Assembly (NCBI RefSeq): GCF_000478175.1
Contig: NZ_KI515774.1
Span: 602,324-666,323 of the forward strand
From: Corynebacterium sp. KPL1814
Lineage (GTDB): Bacteria > Actinomycetota > Actinomycetes > Mycobacteriales > Mycobacteriaceae
Reading direction: 5' to 3'
Length of the DNA stretch: 64,000 nt
The translations under genes were made by a program, and so were the position numbers. This document shows, piece by piece, positions 38,718 through 49,542 of this stretch (its first letter is position 1; the number at the start of each line of letters is the position of its first letter). Below the pieces are notes generated by a model. The model searched no databases. It was given only the letters and a program-made list of their open reading frames with translations, and was not told the DNA's origin.

Positions 38718-40103
38718 ATGAGCCAGGATTCTCTCTTCGGCGCCTCTCCCAATGCCGGCGGCACTATGGGAGGCGATGGCTCGTCATCGTCTTTTCCCAC
38801 GGCCAATCTCTTTGCCACGCACTCCGGCTCGCCCTTGGCCGCCCGCATGCGCCCACAAACCCTAGAAGAGGTTGTGGGGCAAGACCACCTTCTTGCCCCG
38901 GGCAAGCCGCTGCGCCGCCTAGTCGAAGGCTCCGGCGAAGCCTCGGTCATTTTGTATGGTCCCCCTGGGACCGGCAAGACGACGATTGCCTCGCTCATCG
39001 CGAGCCAGATGGGCCAAAACTTTGTTGGTCTCTCCGCCCTCGATTCAGGGGTGAAGCAGGTGCGCGAAGTCATTACCCATGCCCGGCAGGAACTCATCCA
39101 CGGCCGCAGGACAGTGCTTTTTATCGATGAGGTTCACCGCTTCTCCAAAACCCAGCAGGACGCCTTGCTGGCAGCGGTGGAAAACCGGACGGTTCTGCTC
39201 GTTGCGGCGACGACCGAAAACCCATCCTTTTCGGTCGTCTCGCCGCTTCTTTCCCGCTCGCTGCTTTTGCAGCTGCACTCGCTGAGCGAGGAGGATCTTA
39301 AGGGCGTAGCCCGCCGCGCGTTAGACAGCGATCGGGGGCTAGGCGAGCGCGAGCTGACCATTACCGATGAGGCGCTCAATCAGCTCGTCGTGCTCTCTGG
39401 GGGCGATGCCCGGCGCAGCCTGACCTACCTCGAGGCGGCCGCGGAAGCAGTAGACGATGGCGGCGAAATCACCGCAACCACGATTACGGATAACGTGAAT
39501 CGGGCGGTGGTGCGCTATGACCGCGACGGCGATCAGCACTACGACGTGACTTCTGCGTTCATCAAATCCATCCGCGGCTCCGATGTTGATGCCGCGCTGC
39601 ACTACCTAGCGCGCATGGTGGAAGCCGGCGAGGATCCCCGGTTTATTGCCCGCCGCCTGATGGTTCACGCCTCAGAAGATATTGGCATGGCTGATCCCAC
39701 CGCCTTGCAAGTCGCCGTCGCTGCCGCAGAGGCGGCGCAACTGATCGGCTTGCCGGAAGCGCGCATCCCACTGGCGCAGGCAACGATTCACTTGGCGACG
39801 GCGCCGAAATCGCCGTCCGTCATCGCTGCCATTACTAAGGCACAGGCCGACGTCGCCGCTGGCAAGGTCGGCCACGTGCCGCCGCACCTGCGCGATGGGC
39901 ACTATGAGGGCGCCAAGCGGCTGGGAAATGCGACGGGGTATTCCTATCCCCACGATGACCCGCGCGGGGTAGTGGAGCAACAATACCTGCCCGATGAGCT
40001 CGAAGGCACCGTATATTATGAGCCCACGGAGCACGGCGCTGAAAAACGAATCTTTGACTATATTGGCCGTTTGCGCAGGATACTTCGCGGCAAGCGCCGC
40101 TAA
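38718..40103 (+). CDS. rarA: Replication-associated recombination ATPase RarA (MgsA)
   Basis: 461 residues. N-terminal [17 protein letters not shown], Walker [11 protein letters not shown], Walker [16 protein letters not shown], sensor TTENPSF, and the C-terminal tetramerisation domain ([24 protein letters not shown]). It acts at stalled forks. The 32-base gap after the kinase gene suggests co-transcription. Confidence 0.96.
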   Translation: MSQDSLFGASPNAGGTMGGDGSSSSFPTANLFATHSGSPLAARMRPQTLEEVVGQDHLLAPGKPLRRLVEGSGEASVILYGPPGTGKTTIASLIASQMGQNFVGLSALDSGVKQVREVITHARQELIHGRRTVLFIDEVHRFSKTQQDALLAAVENRTVLLVAATTENPSFSVVSPLLSRSLLLQLHSLSEEDLKGVARRALDSDRGLGERELTITDEALNQLVVLSGGDARRSLTYLEAAAEAVDDGGEITATTITDNVNRAVVRYDRDGDQHYDVTSAFIKSIRGSDVDAALHYLARMVEAGEDPRFIARRLMVHASEDIGMADPTALQVAVAAAEAAQLIGLPEARIPLAQATIHLATAPKSPSVIAAITKAQADVAAGKVGHVPPHLRDGHYEGAKRLGNATGYSYPHDDPRGVVEQQYLPDELEGTVYYEPTEHGAEKRIFDYIGRLRRILRGKRR

Positions 40104-40230
40104 GTTCTAGGCGGCATGGCCGCTTTTGGCCCCACCGATGGGCATAGCCTGCCTACCTGTAGGTAAAGTTGGGTGGGTTAGAAAGCTTCTTGATGGAAGA
40201 TAAAAGCTTAGACAGTTAGGATTATTGCTC

Positions 40231-42915
40231 GTGAAGACTCATGAGATCCGGGAACGGTTTACCCAGCACTTCGTCAATTCTGGTCACGAGGTTGTCCCCA
40301 GCGCCTCTTTGATCCTGGATGACCCTAACCTGCTTTTCGTTAACGCGGGCATGGTGCCCTTCAAGCCCTATTTCTTGGGCCAGCAGACTCCACCATTTTC
40401 GCAAGGCCTTGCCACCTCTATCCAAAAGTGCGTGCGCACCTTGGATATCGAGGAGGTGGGCATTACCACCCGCCACAACACCTTCTTCCAAATGGCGGGC
40501 AACTTCTCCTTTGGTCAGTACTTCAAGGAAGGCGCCATTTCCAATGCATGGAACCTGCTGACCAAAGAAGTAGAAGACGGCGGGTTTGGCCTGGATCCGG
40601 AGCGCCTGTGGGTCACCGTGTACCTCGATGACGATGAGGCAGCGGAAATCTGGCGCGATAAGATCGGCGTGCCGGAAGAGCGCATCCAGCGCCTTGGCAT
40701 GGAAGATAATTACTGGTCCATGGGCGTGCCGGGTCCGTGTGGCCCCTGCTCGGAAATCTATTACGATCGCGGCCCCGAATACGGCAAGGACGGCGGCCCG
40801 ATTGCGGACGATAACCGCTACATGGAGATCTGGAACCTCGTGTTCATGCAAAATGAGCGCGGCGAGGGAACCGGAAAGGGCGATTTTGAGATAGTCGGCG
40901 AGCTGCCGAAGAAAAACATCGATACCGGCTTGGGCATCGAGCGCGTCGCCTGCCTCTTGCAGGGCGTAGACAACGTGTACGAGACCGACCTGTTGCGTCC
41001 GGTCATTGACGTCGCCGAGGAGCTTACCGGCGCCACCTACGGCGAGAAGGCAACGCAGCAGGATAATATCCGCTTCCGCGTGGTGGCTGACCACTCCCGC
41101 ACCGGCATGATGCTCATTTTGGATGGTGTTACCCCAGGAAACGAGGGCAGGGGCTATATCCTGCGCCGCTTGTTGCGCCGCATCATTCGCTCCGCAAAGC
41201 TGCTCGGCGCCGAGGGTGCCACCATGGAGCGCTTCATGAATACGGTCATGGACACCATGACCCCGTCTTATCCCGAGATTGCGGATAACCGCGAGCGAAT
41301 CTTGCGCGTGGCCATCAACGAGGAAAAGGCGTTTTTGAAGACGCTGGAGTCTGGCACCAAGCTTTTCGATGAAGCCGTGGAGGACCTGCGCTCCACCCAC
41401 CGCGCCAAGACCCAAAAGGTGCTCTCCGGTGACAAGGCCTTCGAGCTGCACGATACCTACGGTTTCCCTATCGACCTCACCCTGGAAATGGCGCAAGAGG
41501 CCGGCCTCGACGTGGACATGGACGGCTTTAATGCCGCCATGGGCGAGCAGCGCCGCCGCGCCAAGGCCGATAACCAGGCCAAGAAGCACGGTCACACCGA
41601 CCTCTCCTTGTACCGCGATTGGGTGGATAATAACCCCACCGTATTCACTGGCTATGAGGAACTGGTCTCGGGCGCGAACGTCATCGGCCTGGTCAAAGAT
41701 GGTCAGAAGGTCAACGAGGTACACGAGGGCGATGAGGTTGAGGTCATCTTGGACCACTCGCCGCTCTACGCCGAGTCCGGTGGACAGATGGCTGACCGCG
41801 GCCGCATTTCCGCGGGCGAATCCCTCTTGGAGGTCAATGACGTCCAAAAGATTGGTAAGAAGCTGTGGGTACACAAGGCTTCCGTTACCGCCGGTGGGCT
41901 CGACCTTGGCATGTCCGTTGAGGCTTCCGTAGATGAGAAGTGGCGCCACGGTGCGACCCAGGCTCACTCGGCCACCCACCTCATCCACGCGGCCCTGCGT
42001 CAGGTGCTGGGACCCACGGCCGTGCAGGCGGGCTCCCTTAACCGCCCGGGCTACCTGCGCTTTGACTTCAACTACACCGAGCAGTTGAGCCAAGAGCAAA
42101 TGGAAGAAATCGCCCTGATTACTAACCAGGCGATCGACTCCAATATGGCCGTCAACACCATCGAGACCTCGCTGGAGGAAGCCAAGGCAATGGGCGCCAT
42201 GGCCCTGTTCGGTGAAAACTACGGTAACCAGGTGCGCGTGGTCGAAATCGGCGGACCATTTTCCATCGAGCTCTGCGGCGGCACCCACGTGGGTTCCTCG
42301 GCAGAGATTGGACCCGTGTCCGTGCTTGGCGAGTCCTCGGTGGGCTCCGGCGCCCGCCGTATCGAGGCCTACTCCGGCATGGATGCCTTCCGGTACTACT
42401 CCAAGGAAACCGCGCTGGTAGAGGGCGTTTCCCGCGAGCTAAAGGTGCAGTCTGAGGAACTCCCGGAGCGCATTTCGCAGCTTTCGGAGCGTCTCAAGGC
42501 CGCCGAAAAGGAAATTGAGGGTCTGCGCAAGGCGCAACTGACCGCGCGCGCCTCTGAAATCATCGACTCGGCTACCGAGGTCAATGGCATCAAGACCATT
42601 ACGCTTCAGCTTCCCGATGGCACTTCTGGCGGCGACCTGCGCACCGTGGCCACCGATATCCGCAACCGGATGAAGGATACGGCCGCGGTCATCGTGCTTG
42701 GCGCGGTGGATAAGGGTAAGTTCCCGTTCATTGCCGCCGCTACGGGCAAGGCTGTGGACGAGGGCGTGAAAGCTGGGGACATCGTCAAGCGCCTCGGCGA
42801 ATACGTCAACGGCCGCGGCGGCGGCAAGCCAGACATGGCGCAGGGCTCTGGTACCGCGTCGGAAGGTGCGCAGCGGGGCTTTGAGGCCGTCAAGGATCTG
42901 TTGCAGTCGCGATAA
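40231..42915 (+). CDS. alaS: Alanyl-tRNA synthetase
   Basis: 894 residues: class II aminoacylation domain ([27 protein letters not shown]), editing domain with [12 protein letters not shown] and [13 protein letters not shown] zinc/editing motifs, and the C-terminal oligomerisation/C-Ala domain. GTG 40231 gives the conserved [10 protein letters not shown]-terminus with TTAGGA 9 bases upstream; a TTG six bases earlier is too near the ribosome site. ruvX follows after 9 bases. Confidence 0.97.
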   Translation: MKTHEIRERFTQHFVNSGHEVVPSASLILDDPNLLFVNAGMVPFKPYFLGQQTPPFSQGLATSIQKCVRTLDIEEVGITTRHNTFFQMAGNFSFGQYFKEGAISNAWNLLTKEVEDGGFGLDPERLWVTVYLDDDEAAEIWRDKIGVPEERIQRLGMEDNYWSMGVPGPCGPCSEIYYDRGPEYGKDGGPIADDNRYMEIWNLVFMQNERGEGTGKGDFEIVGELPKKNIDTGLGIERVACLLQGVDNVYETDLLRPVIDVAEELTGATYGEKATQQDNIRFRVVADHSRTGMMLILDGVTPGNEGRGYILRRLLRRIIRSAKLLGAEGATMERFMNTVMDTMTPSYPEIADNRERILRVAINEEKAFLKTLESGTKLFDEAVEDLRSTHRAKTQKVLSGDKAFELHDTYGFPIDLTLEMAQEAGLDVDMDGFNAAMGEQRRRAKADNQAKKHGHTDLSLYRDWVDNNPTVFTGYEELVSGANVIGLVKDGQKVNEVHEGDEVEVILDHSPLYAESGGQMADRGRISAGESLLEVNDVQKIGKKLWVHKASVTAGGLDLGMSVEASVDEKWRHGATQAHSATHLIHAALRQVLGPTAVQAGSLNRPGYLRFDFNYTEQLSQEQMEEIALITNQAIDSNMAVNTIETSLEEAKAMGAMALFGENYGNQVRVVEIGGPFSIELCGGTHVGSSAEIGPVSVLGESSVGSGARRIEAYSGMDAFRYYSKETALVEGVSRELKVQSEELPERISQLSERLKAAEKEIEGLRKAQLTARASEIIDSATEVNGIKTITLQLPDGTSGGDLRTVATDIRNRMKDTAAVIVLGAVDKGKFPFIAAATGKAVDEGVKAGDIVKRLGEYVNGRGGGKPDMAQGSGTASEGAQRGFEAVKDLLQSR

Positions 42916-42924
42916 GGATTCATT

Positions 42925-43476
42925 GTGGCTAAGGTTGAACCAGATTCCCCCGGAGTGGATGACCCAGGCGAGGGCCGCCGGTTAGCACTCGACGTAGGAA
43001 CAGTGCGAATTGGCGTCGCGGTATCCAACCGCGAGGCCACCCTCGCTACCCCTGTGGAAACCGTTCCCAGGAAGACCGGCTTCAAAGACCGCGATCAAGA
43101 AGACATTGATCGAATTCTCGAGCTTATTGAGGCATATTCCGCTGTAGAAGTCATTGTTGGTTTACCGCGTGATTTACACGGAAATGGGTCAAAAAGTGTA
43201 AAACACGCGAAAGAAATTGCGTTTCGGATTCGACGCCGCTTGAATCAAGATGAAAATATAGATAAAGTTCCACCACCAGTACGCTTGGCTGATGAACGTT
43301 TGACGACGGTAGCGGCAACCACCGCGCTGCGCGCGTCCGGCGTGTCCGAAAAGAAGGGCAGAAAAATCATTGACCAAGCTGCAGCGGTGGAAATACTACA
43401 GTCCTGGCTGGATGGGCGTGCTAACGCGCTCCGCTCGGATGATGCAGTAGCCCAGCCTTCAAACTCAGGAGACTAA
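42925..43476 (+). CDS. ruvX: RuvX/YqgF-family Holliday junction resolvase-like protein
   Basis: 183 residues, RNase H fold: [19 protein letters not shown] with the first catalytic Asp, [13 protein letters not shown], and [14 protein letters not shown] with the second acidic site. In other bacteria this family acts in pre-16S rRNA maturation as well as possibly on DNA junctions. The segment 43190-43280 is locally AT-rich compared with neighbours, but the frame is intact. alaS-ruvX-mltG order is conserved. Confidence 0.93.
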   Translation: MAKVEPDSPGVDDPGEGRRLALDVGTVRIGVAVSNREATLATPVETVPRKTGFKDRDQEDIDRILELIEAYSAVEVIVGLPRDLHGNGSKSVKHAKEIAFRIRRRLNQDENIDKVPPPVRLADERLTTVAATTALRASGVSEKKGRKIIDQAAAVEILQSWLDGRANALRSDDAVAQPSNSGD

Positions 43477-43480
43477 ACAC

Positions 43481-44707
43481 GTGAGCCGTAACCAACAACG
43501 CCTCGGGCGATCGATGGATGATAAGTACGTCAAGCGGCGCCAGCGCGGCATCGCCGTGGTGGTCGCATCCGTCATCGTCATTCTAGGAGCTCTGATCTAC
43601 ATCGGAGTACGCATCGGCACTTCTTCGGCCGACTACGAAGGGGCCGGTAACGGCACCACGCAATTGGTGGAGGTCCCCGAAGGATCCTCCATGTCCGAGC
43701 TGGGACCCACGCTCGTGGAAAAGAATGTGGTCAAGACCCAAGAGGCATTTGACTCGGCGTCCTCGATGAACCACAGCGCCAGCCAGATTCAGCCTGGCTT
43801 CTACCGCCTGCAGGAAGAAATGAGTGCGGCGAATGCGGTTGAGGCATTGCTCGATGAAAATAATCGTGTGGACATGCTTGAGGTCCAAGGCGGTGCAACC
43901 CTGGAAGATGTGAAGGTCGTTGGCGGCGACGTGCGCTTCGGCATCTACTCCTTGATCTCCCAGGTCAGCTGCGATGACGGCAACTGCCTGGAGAAGGAAG
44001 AGCTGGAAAAGGCGGCGGCGGAAACCGATCCTAAGGAACTCGGAGCACCCGATTGGGCACTGGACGCTATCAAGAAGCGCGGCAATGACCCGAAGCGTAT
44101 TGAGGGCCTGATTGCCCCTGGTCAGTACGTCTTGGACCCGAATATGAGCGCCAAGGATATCTTGAAGGACCTCATTACCCGCTCTGCCAAGCGCTATGAG
44201 GAAACCGATATCGAAAATCGCGCTAAGGCCATCGGCCTGTCGCCGTACGAGCTTTTGACCTCTGCCTCTTTGGTGGAACGTGAGGCGCCCGCCGGCGAAT
44301 TCGACAAGGTTGCCCGCGTCATCCTAAACCGCTTGGACGAGCCGATGCGCCTGGAGTTCGACTCCACCGTTAACTACGGGCTGGAAGACGTTGAGCTTGC
44401 CACCACCGATGAGGCGCGTGGGGAGAAGACGCCGTGGAATACCTACGCCAAGGAAGGCCTGCCGGATACGCCGATTTCCTCGCCTTCTGATGAGGCAATC
44501 CGTGCCATGGAAGAACCTGCCGATGGTAACTGGAAGTTCTTCGTCACCGTGGATAAGGACGGAACCACCGTGTTCTCCGATACCTACGATGAGCACCTGG
44601 ACCGCGTGGATGATGCCATCCGCTCCGGTGTCCTCGACTCGCAGCGCGAGGGTGAAGGGGCAGGTGCCGGCAACGGCGATGCCGCCTCGGATCAACCGGC
44701 TGAATAG
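43481..44707 (+). CDS. mltG: Endolytic murein transglycosylase MltG
   Basis: 408 residues: short basic cytoplasmic N-terminus, one transmembrane helix (about 24-46), a LysM-like subdomain and the YceG catalytic domain with the active-site Glu in ASLVEREAP (about residue 267) and the NTYAKEGLPDTPISSP segment. It cuts nascent glycan strands at the membrane. GTG 43481 starts 5 bases after ruvX. The C-terminal 15 residues are a Gly/Ala/Asp-rich tail. Confidence 0.94.
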   Translation: MSRNQQRLGRSMDDKYVKRRQRGIAVVVASVIVILGALIYIGVRIGTSSADYEGAGNGTTQLVEVPEGSSMSELGPTLVEKNVVKTQEAFDSASSMNHSASQIQPGFYRLQEEMSAANAVEALLDENNRVDMLEVQGGATLEDVKVVGGDVRFGIYSLISQVSCDDGNCLEKEELEKAAAETDPKELGAPDWALDAIKKRGNDPKRIEGLIAPGQYVLDPNMSAKDILKDLITRSAKRYEETDIENRAKAIGLSPYELLTSASLVEREAPAGEFDKVARVILNRLDEPMRLEFDSTVNYGLEDVELATTDEARGEKTPWNTYAKEGLPDTPISSPSDEAIRAMEEPADGNWKFFVTVDKDGTTVFSDTYDEHLDRVDDAIRSGVLDSQREGEGAGAGNGDAASDQPAE

Positions 44708-44743
44708 GCCCTAGGCCGCAGCCAGAAAGGTAGAGACGTCCCC

Positions 44744-45562
44744 ATGCCGCGCGCCGCAGTACTCGGTAGCCCCATTGCTCACTCCTTATCGCCTATCCTG
44801 CACAACGCAGGGTATGGTGCAGTGGGGCTCAAGGACTGGTCCTATACCCGCTTTGAGGTTACGGCCGATACCCTCGCCCCATTCCTAGAAGAATGCGGCC
44901 CCGAGTACCGCGGCTTTTCCGTGACCATGCCCGGTAAGTTCGCCGCGCTCAAGGTAGCGGAAGAACAAAGCGAGCGGGCACAGCTCATCGGTTCTGCTAA
45001 TACCTTGGTTCGCACCCAGCACGGCTGGCGCGCGGACAATACCGATACCGAGGGCGTGCGCGGTGCCCTGCAAGAACTCATTGGGCTTCGACCCGTGTCT
45101 CAGGCGCTTATTATCGGCGCGGGGGGTACCTCTCGTCCGGCGCTGTGGGCTCTGGCGGAACGCGGGATCGATCAGGTCACCATCTTGAACCGTTCCAACC
45201 GCCAAGCGGAGCTCCAGCCCTTGGCCGAGCGGCTGGGACTCAATCTGCAGTACGCTACTTTTGACGATGACTTGGAGGACCTTTCTCGCTCCGCGGATTT
45301 GATTATTTCTACCGTTCCTTCGGCTGCGTTAGAGGAATATCGCTTCCAGCTTGCCCACGCACCAGTACTCGATGTGATTTATCATCCGTGGCCCACGACG
45401 CTCGCCGCCTGCGCGGCCGCGAATGGTTACTTCACCGTGGGTGGGCACGTCATGCTGGCGCATCAAGCATTTAGCCAATTCGAGCAATTCACCGGTCTTA
45501 CCGCACCGCGCGAAGAGATGGTTGCGGCTTTGCAGGAAGAGCTTCGCCTCCGCAGTCTCTAA
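44744..45562 (+). CDS. aroE: Shikimate dehydrogenase
   Basis: 272 residues. Substrate motif GSPIAHSLSPILHN, catalytic Lys in SVTMPGKFAAL, Asp in NTDTEG and the dinucleotide loop IGAGGTSRPALWAL are present. It reduces 3-dehydroshikimate with NADPH. It belongs to the mltG-aroE-aroC actinobacterial cluster. Confidence 0.95.
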   Translation: MPRAAVLGSPIAHSLSPILHNAGYGAVGLKDWSYTRFEVTADTLAPFLEECGPEYRGFSVTMPGKFAALKVAEEQSERAQLIGSANTLVRTQHGWRADNTDTEGVRGALQELIGLRPVSQALIIGAGGTSRPALWALAERGIDQVTILNRSNRQAELQPLAERLGLNLQYATFDDDLEDLSRSADLIISTVPSAALEEYRFQLAHAPVLDVIYHPWPTTLAACAAANGYFTVGGHVMLAHQAFSQFEQFTGLTAPREEMVAALQEELRLRSL

Positions 45563-45633
45563 TCTTTTTGGCAATACGCCCATGTGCGCCGCCTCGCTAT
45601 GAAGAGCGACCTGCGGGGGCTTAGCCTTATGGC

Positions 45634-46074
45634 ATGGGGATTTTCGGGGGAATAATTTATGGCTTGTGGGCGTGCGCGTTGTTCTGGTGGGACATCCGCG
45701 AGCGACGGTTGCCTGATGTGCTGACGATCCCTGTCGGGATTCTATCTGTCACTTTTGTCAATTGGGGCGGTCTATTGTGGCCGGTGCTGTATCTCCTGGT
45801 CGCGCTGCGGGGTGCTGGCATCGGCGGGGGAGATATTAAATTGGCCTTGCCGCTAGGAATGCTCGTTGGCGCTGTGGCAGGACCATTGGCCGTCCTCATC
45901 GCCTGTGGCGGCGCCGCCGTAATCACCTTGCTGGCAAGCGGTGTAGGGCGCGTCAAGGGCAGCGTGCCTCACGGTCCCTCGATGGTGGTATCCGCTGGGC
46001 TGGTCATGGTCTTACATACCCTCTTTGAGGGGGAGGCGAATATATTGGGGTGCCTAGTTGCTCCTTGTGGATAG
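45634..46074 (+). CDS. Type IV prepilin peptidase-like aspartyl protease (A24), peptidase part only
   Basis: 146 residues, about half the usual PilD length: four to five transmembrane helices and no Cys-rich methylase domain. Catalytic Asp residues are expected in ALFWWDIRERRLPD and the GxGD motif GIGGGDIKLALPLG. Short standalone A24 enzymes serve Flp/Tad pili, but no pilus genes are in the window. It sits between aroE and aroC, as in mycobacteria. Confidence 0.88.
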   Translation: MGIFGGIIYGLWACALFWWDIRERRLPDVLTIPVGILSVTFVNWGGLLWPVLYLLVALRGAGIGGGDIKLALPLGMLVGAVAGPLAVLIACGGAAVITLLASGVGRVKGSVPHGPSMVVSAGLVMVLHTLFEGEANILGCLVAPCG

Positions 46075-46081
46075 GTGCCGT

Positions 46082-46096
46082 GCGATAATACCCGCA
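46082..46096 (+). promoter_or_regulatory. Extended -10 promoter giving leaderless aroC mRNA
   Basis: TGCGATAAT carries an excellent -10 hexamer (GATAAT at 46084-46089) seven bases before ATG 46096, so transcription should start at or next to the A of the start codon. No ribosome site is present. Confidence 0.7.
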
Positions 46097-47307
46097 TGCT
46101 TCGTTGGACTACCGCTGGTGAATCCCACGGCCAGGCACTGATCTCCATGTTGGAGCACATGCCGGCCGGAGTGCCCATTACCCGTGCTGATATTTCCCAT
46201 CAGCTTGCACGGCGCCGCCTAGGGTACGGCCGCGGTGCGCGCATGAAGTTCGAAGCCGATGAGGTAACGCTGCTCGGCGGCGTCCGCCATGGGCTGACCA
46301 TTGGTAGCCCCATTGCCATCATGATTGGCAATACTGAATGGCCGAAATGGACCACCGTCATGTCCGCAGATCCCATCGATATGGAGGATGAGGACGTAGC
46401 CAAGGCGATGAATTCGGGCCGGGGTGCACCCTTGCAGCGCCCGCGCCCAGGCCACGCCGATTTCGCGGGCATGGTGAAGTATAACCACAGCGAGGCCCGC
46501 CCCATCTTGGAGCGCTCTTCTGCCCGGGAAACCGCCGCACGTGTTGCCGCTGCGACTGTAGCGCGCAACTTCCTGCGGGAAACTGTGGGCGTTGAGGTTT
46601 TCTCCCACGTGATTTCCATTGGCGGATCGCAGCCCTATGCGGGTGCTTCCCCGAGCTTTGTGGATATCGAGGACATTGATAATTCTCCGGTGCGCGCCTT
46701 TGACAAGGACGCCGAATCCGCGATGATTTCAGAGATTGAAGCCGCAAAAAAACAGGGCGATACCTTAGGCGGCATCGTCGAGGTGATAGTCGATGGCCTA
46801 CCGATTGGCCTGGGCTCACATATCTCCGGCGATGACCGCTTGGATGCACAGCTTGCCGGGGCTTTGATGGGCATTCAGGCCATCAAGGGCGTAGAAATCG
46901 GCGATGGCTTCGAAGAAGCGCGTCGACGCGGCTCCGAAGCCCACGATGAGATGGTCCGCACCGAAGATGGTATCACAAGGCTAAGCAACCGGGCCGGGGG
47001 CTTGGAAGGCGGCATGACTAATGGACAGCAATTGCGTGTCCGGGCCGCCATGAAACCGATTTCCACGGTGCCGCGCGCCTTGCACACGATTGACATGGAA
47101 ACAGGTGCGGATGCAACCGCAATTCACCAGCGTTCAGATGTCTGCGCCGTGCCGGCCGCAGGAGTGGTGGCTGAAGCCATGGTCTCACTCGTGCTAGCGC
47201 GGGCAGTTTTAGATAAATTTGGCGGGGATAGCTTGAGCGAAACCACCCGCGCCATTGCTGCATATGAAGAATACGTATCGCAGCGTCTCGCCTTTAACCA
47301 GGAGTAA
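46096..47307 (+). CDS. aroC: Chorismate synthase
   Basis: 403 residues. The N-terminal [15 protein letters not shown] and the FMN/substrate segments [26 protein letters not shown] and [13 protein letters not shown] are canonical. It makes chorismate from EPSP using reduced FMN. ATG 46096 is selected by the promoter directly upstream. It is followed by aroK, aroB and aroQ, so the last shikimate steps are clustered. Confidence 0.96.
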   Translation: MLRWTTAGESHGQALISMLEHMPAGVPITRADISHQLARRRLGYGRGARMKFEADEVTLLGGVRHGLTIGSPIAIMIGNTEWPKWTTVMSADPIDMEDEDVAKAMNSGRGAPLQRPRPGHADFAGMVKYNHSEARPILERSSARETAARVAAATVARNFLRETVGVEVFSHVISIGGSQPYAGASPSFVDIEDIDNSPVRAFDKDAESAMISEIEAAKKQGDTLGGIVEVIVDGLPIGLGSHISGDDRLDAQLAGALMGIQAIKGVEIGDGFEEARRRGSEAHDEMVRTEDGITRLSNRAGGLEGGMTNGQQLRVRAAMKPISTVPRALHTIDMETGADATAIHQRSDVCAVPAAGVVAEAMVSLVLARAVLDKFGGDSLSETTRAIAAYEEYVSQRLAFNQE

Positions 47308-47310
47308 ATG

Positions 47311-47847
47311 ATGACAACCCCAACCGATGTAACGGGACAGCCACATCCTTGCGTCGTTTTGATTGGCCCGCCAGGTGCGGGAAAATCCACGATTGGCCGC
47401 CGGCTTTCGCATGCGCTGAATTGCGATCTGGTGGACTCGGATCACCTGATTGAAATGGCCGAGGGAAAACCCTGCGGTGAGGTCTTTAGTGAGAAAGGCG
47501 AACCAGCGTTTCGCGAGCTTGAGGCCGAACATGTCGCTGCAGCCCTGCAGAAGGGTGGGGTAATAAGCCTTGGTGGGGGCGCGGTGATGACGGCCTCCAC
47601 GCGTGAGCTTTTGGAGCGCCACACCGTCGTATTCCTCGATATTTCCGCAGAAGAAGGCGCGCGCCGCACGGCCGGTGATCGCAACCGTCCGGTATTAGCG
47701 GCGGATAATCCGGTTGAACACTATCGTTCTATCGTGGAAACGCGCAGGCCCTTCTACCTGGAAGTCGCTGATTTCCGCGTGCGCACGGATACTCGCTCCC
47801 CGCAGCAGGTCGTGGGCGATATCCTGGGCTTTTTAGAAACCCTCTAG
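47311..47847 (+). CDS. aroK: Shikimate kinase
   Basis: 178 residues. Walker [14 protein letters not shown], the shikimate-binding [16 protein letters not shown] and GGGAVM segments, and the RNRPVLAAD lid are intact. Two ATGs abut; 47311 lies 6 bases after AGGAG, 47308 only 3. The start is coupled to the aroC stop. Confidence 0.95.
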   Translation: MTTPTDVTGQPHPCVVLIGPPGAGKSTIGRRLSHALNCDLVDSDHLIEMAEGKPCGEVFSEKGEPAFRELEAEHVAAALQKGGVISLGGGAVMTASTRELLERHTVVFLDISAEEGARRTAGDRNRPVLAADNPVEHYRSIVETRRPFYLEVADFRVRTDTRSPQQVVGDILGFLETL

Positions 47848-47905
47848 GCGGGTAATTAACCCCGCGCGATCCTGCAGGCTATCGCTCCGTAGAAAGGACA
47901 ACCTC

Positions 47906-48976
47906 ATGCCCACCATCGCCGTTAACGGACCGAGTCCCTATGAGGTCCGCATTGGGGCAGGCCTCAGCGAAGATATCGCACGGCGCTGCGCGGACACGGG
48001 CGCCGATAAGGCAGCGATCATCTTCCAGCCCGCCCTGCGCACCGCCGCAGAAGAACTTGCGGCAGCCGTAGAAGCACAGGGCGTCATCCCCGTCTTGTGC
48101 GAGGTACCGGACGCTGAGGCGGCCAAGCAGCTTAGCGTAGTGGGAGGCGTGTGGGATCGCCTTGGTGAGGCCGGCTTTAGCCGCAGCGATATTGTCATCG
48201 GTTTAGGCGGCGGGGCCACCACCGACATGGCAGGGTTTGTCGCTGCCGGATGGATGCGCGGAATTAAAGTGATTCAGGTTCCTACGACCCTGCTTGCCAT
48301 GGTGGATGCCGCAGTGGGCGGGAAAACTGGAATCAATACTAAGGCTGGGAAGAATCTCGTCGGAGCCTTCCACGAGCCGGATTCTGTATTCGTCGATCTG
48401 GAACGCCTAGACACGCTGCCACAGGCGGAGATCGTGGCTGGTTCCGCTGAGATCATTAAGACTGGGTTCATTCATGATCCGCTCATTGTAGAGCGCTACG
48501 TGGAAAATCCAGATGCTTGCCTTGACCCACGCGGTGTCCTGCCCGAATTGATTGAGCGTTCCATCGCGGTGAAAGCTGCGGTGGTGGGAGAAGATCTCAA
48601 GGAAGCCGGGCTGCGCGAGACCCTCAATTATGGGCATACCTTTGGCCACGCGGTAGAAAGGCAAGAAAAGTATGTGTGGCGCCACGGCAATGCGGTAGCC
48701 GTAGGAATGATGTTTATTGCCCATCTTTCCCATCGCCGGGACCTGATAGATGCAGAACTGGTGGATTTGCACCGCAGCATCTTGCGCAATATCGGCCTGC
48801 CTACGACGTATCAGCCTGGCAAATTCGCGGAATTATATGAGGCGATGACCCATGATAAGAAAAATCGCGATGGGAAGATACGCTTCGTGGCTCTGACCGG
48901 AATCGGTGCGACGACGCGGATAGAGGGTCCTTCGCGCGAAGAATTAGAAGCGGCGTATGCCGCCATCACGGAGTAG
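47906..48976 (+). CDS. aroB: 3-Dehydroquinate synthase
   Basis: 356 residues with [18 protein letters not shown] (NAD/glycine-rich), [21 protein letters not shown] and the metal-ligand region [14 protein letters not shown]. It cyclises DAHP to dehydroquinate. AAAGGA precedes ATG 47906. aroQ begins three bases after it. Confidence 0.96.
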   Translation: MPTIAVNGPSPYEVRIGAGLSEDIARRCADTGADKAAIIFQPALRTAAEELAAAVEAQGVIPVLCEVPDAEAAKQLSVVGGVWDRLGEAGFSRSDIVIGLGGGATTDMAGFVAAGWMRGIKVIQVPTTLLAMVDAAVGGKTGINTKAGKNLVGAFHEPDSVFVDLERLDTLPQAEIVAGSAEIIKTGFIHDPLIVERYVENPDACLDPRGVLPELIERSIAVKAAVVGEDLKEAGLRETLNYGHTFGHAVERQEKYVWRHGNAVAVGMMFIAHLSHRRDLIDAELVDLHRSILRNIGLPTTYQPGKFAELYEAMTHDKKNRDGKIRFVALTGIGATTRIEGPSREELEAAYAAITE

Positions 48977-48978
48977 AT

Positions 48979-49407
48979 ATGAAAATCGTTGTTCTCAATG
49001 GTCCGAACTTAAATAGGTTGGGAAAACGCCAACCGGACGTCTATGGTTCCACGACGCTGAGCGATGTTGAAAAGCTCGTGTCTGATCGTGCGGTGAAGCA
49101 CGGGGCAGACATCGAGTTTTTCCAGTCTAATTTTGAAGGCGAGCTCATCGAGAAGGTCCACGCGGCCGCCGATGCTGGTAGTGCGGTCATCATTAACCCA
49201 GGTGGTCTGACGCATACCTCCGTTGCTTTGCGCGATGCCTTGGCAGAGATTGCCGATGGCGCCGGGTTCGTGGAAGTGCATATCTCCAACGTGCATGCTC
49301 GCGAAGAATTCCGCCATCATTCTTATCTAAGCCCCATTGCCCGCGGCGTCATCGCCGGCCTAGGGGTCTTTGGATACTGCGCCGCAGTAGACTATCTGTG
49401 CCAATAA
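48979..49407 (+). CDS. aroQ: 3-Dehydroquinate dehydratase, type II
   Basis: 142 residues. [17 protein letters not shown] holds the catalytic lid Arg and Tyr; [15 protein letters not shown] and [18 protein letters not shown] hold the substrate and His residues of the type II dodecamer. End of the aro cluster. Confidence 0.96.
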   Translation: MKIVVLNGPNLNRLGKRQPDVYGSTTLSDVEKLVSDRAVKHGADIEFFQSNFEGELIEKVHAAADAGSAVIINPGGLTHTSVALRDALAEIADGAGFVEVHISNVHAREEFRHHSYLSPIARGVIAGLGVFGYCAAVDYLCQ

Positions 49408-49542
49408 TCGCCGGCCCGAAACGCGCCCTTTCGGCCGCAAGCGGTAAGTAGGTACTGAACCTGGCCATCGTCGCCGCGGAAATGGATATAGTGGAAGAAT
49501 AAATTCTTACACTTCAATACGATCCCCGCAAAGGATGATTTT

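Noticed and set aside
40222..42288. 688-codon open frame on the minus strand
   Set aside because: It is the antisense shadow of alaS, whose plus-strand product has all family motifs; the minus frame has no recognisable domain and no ribosome site.
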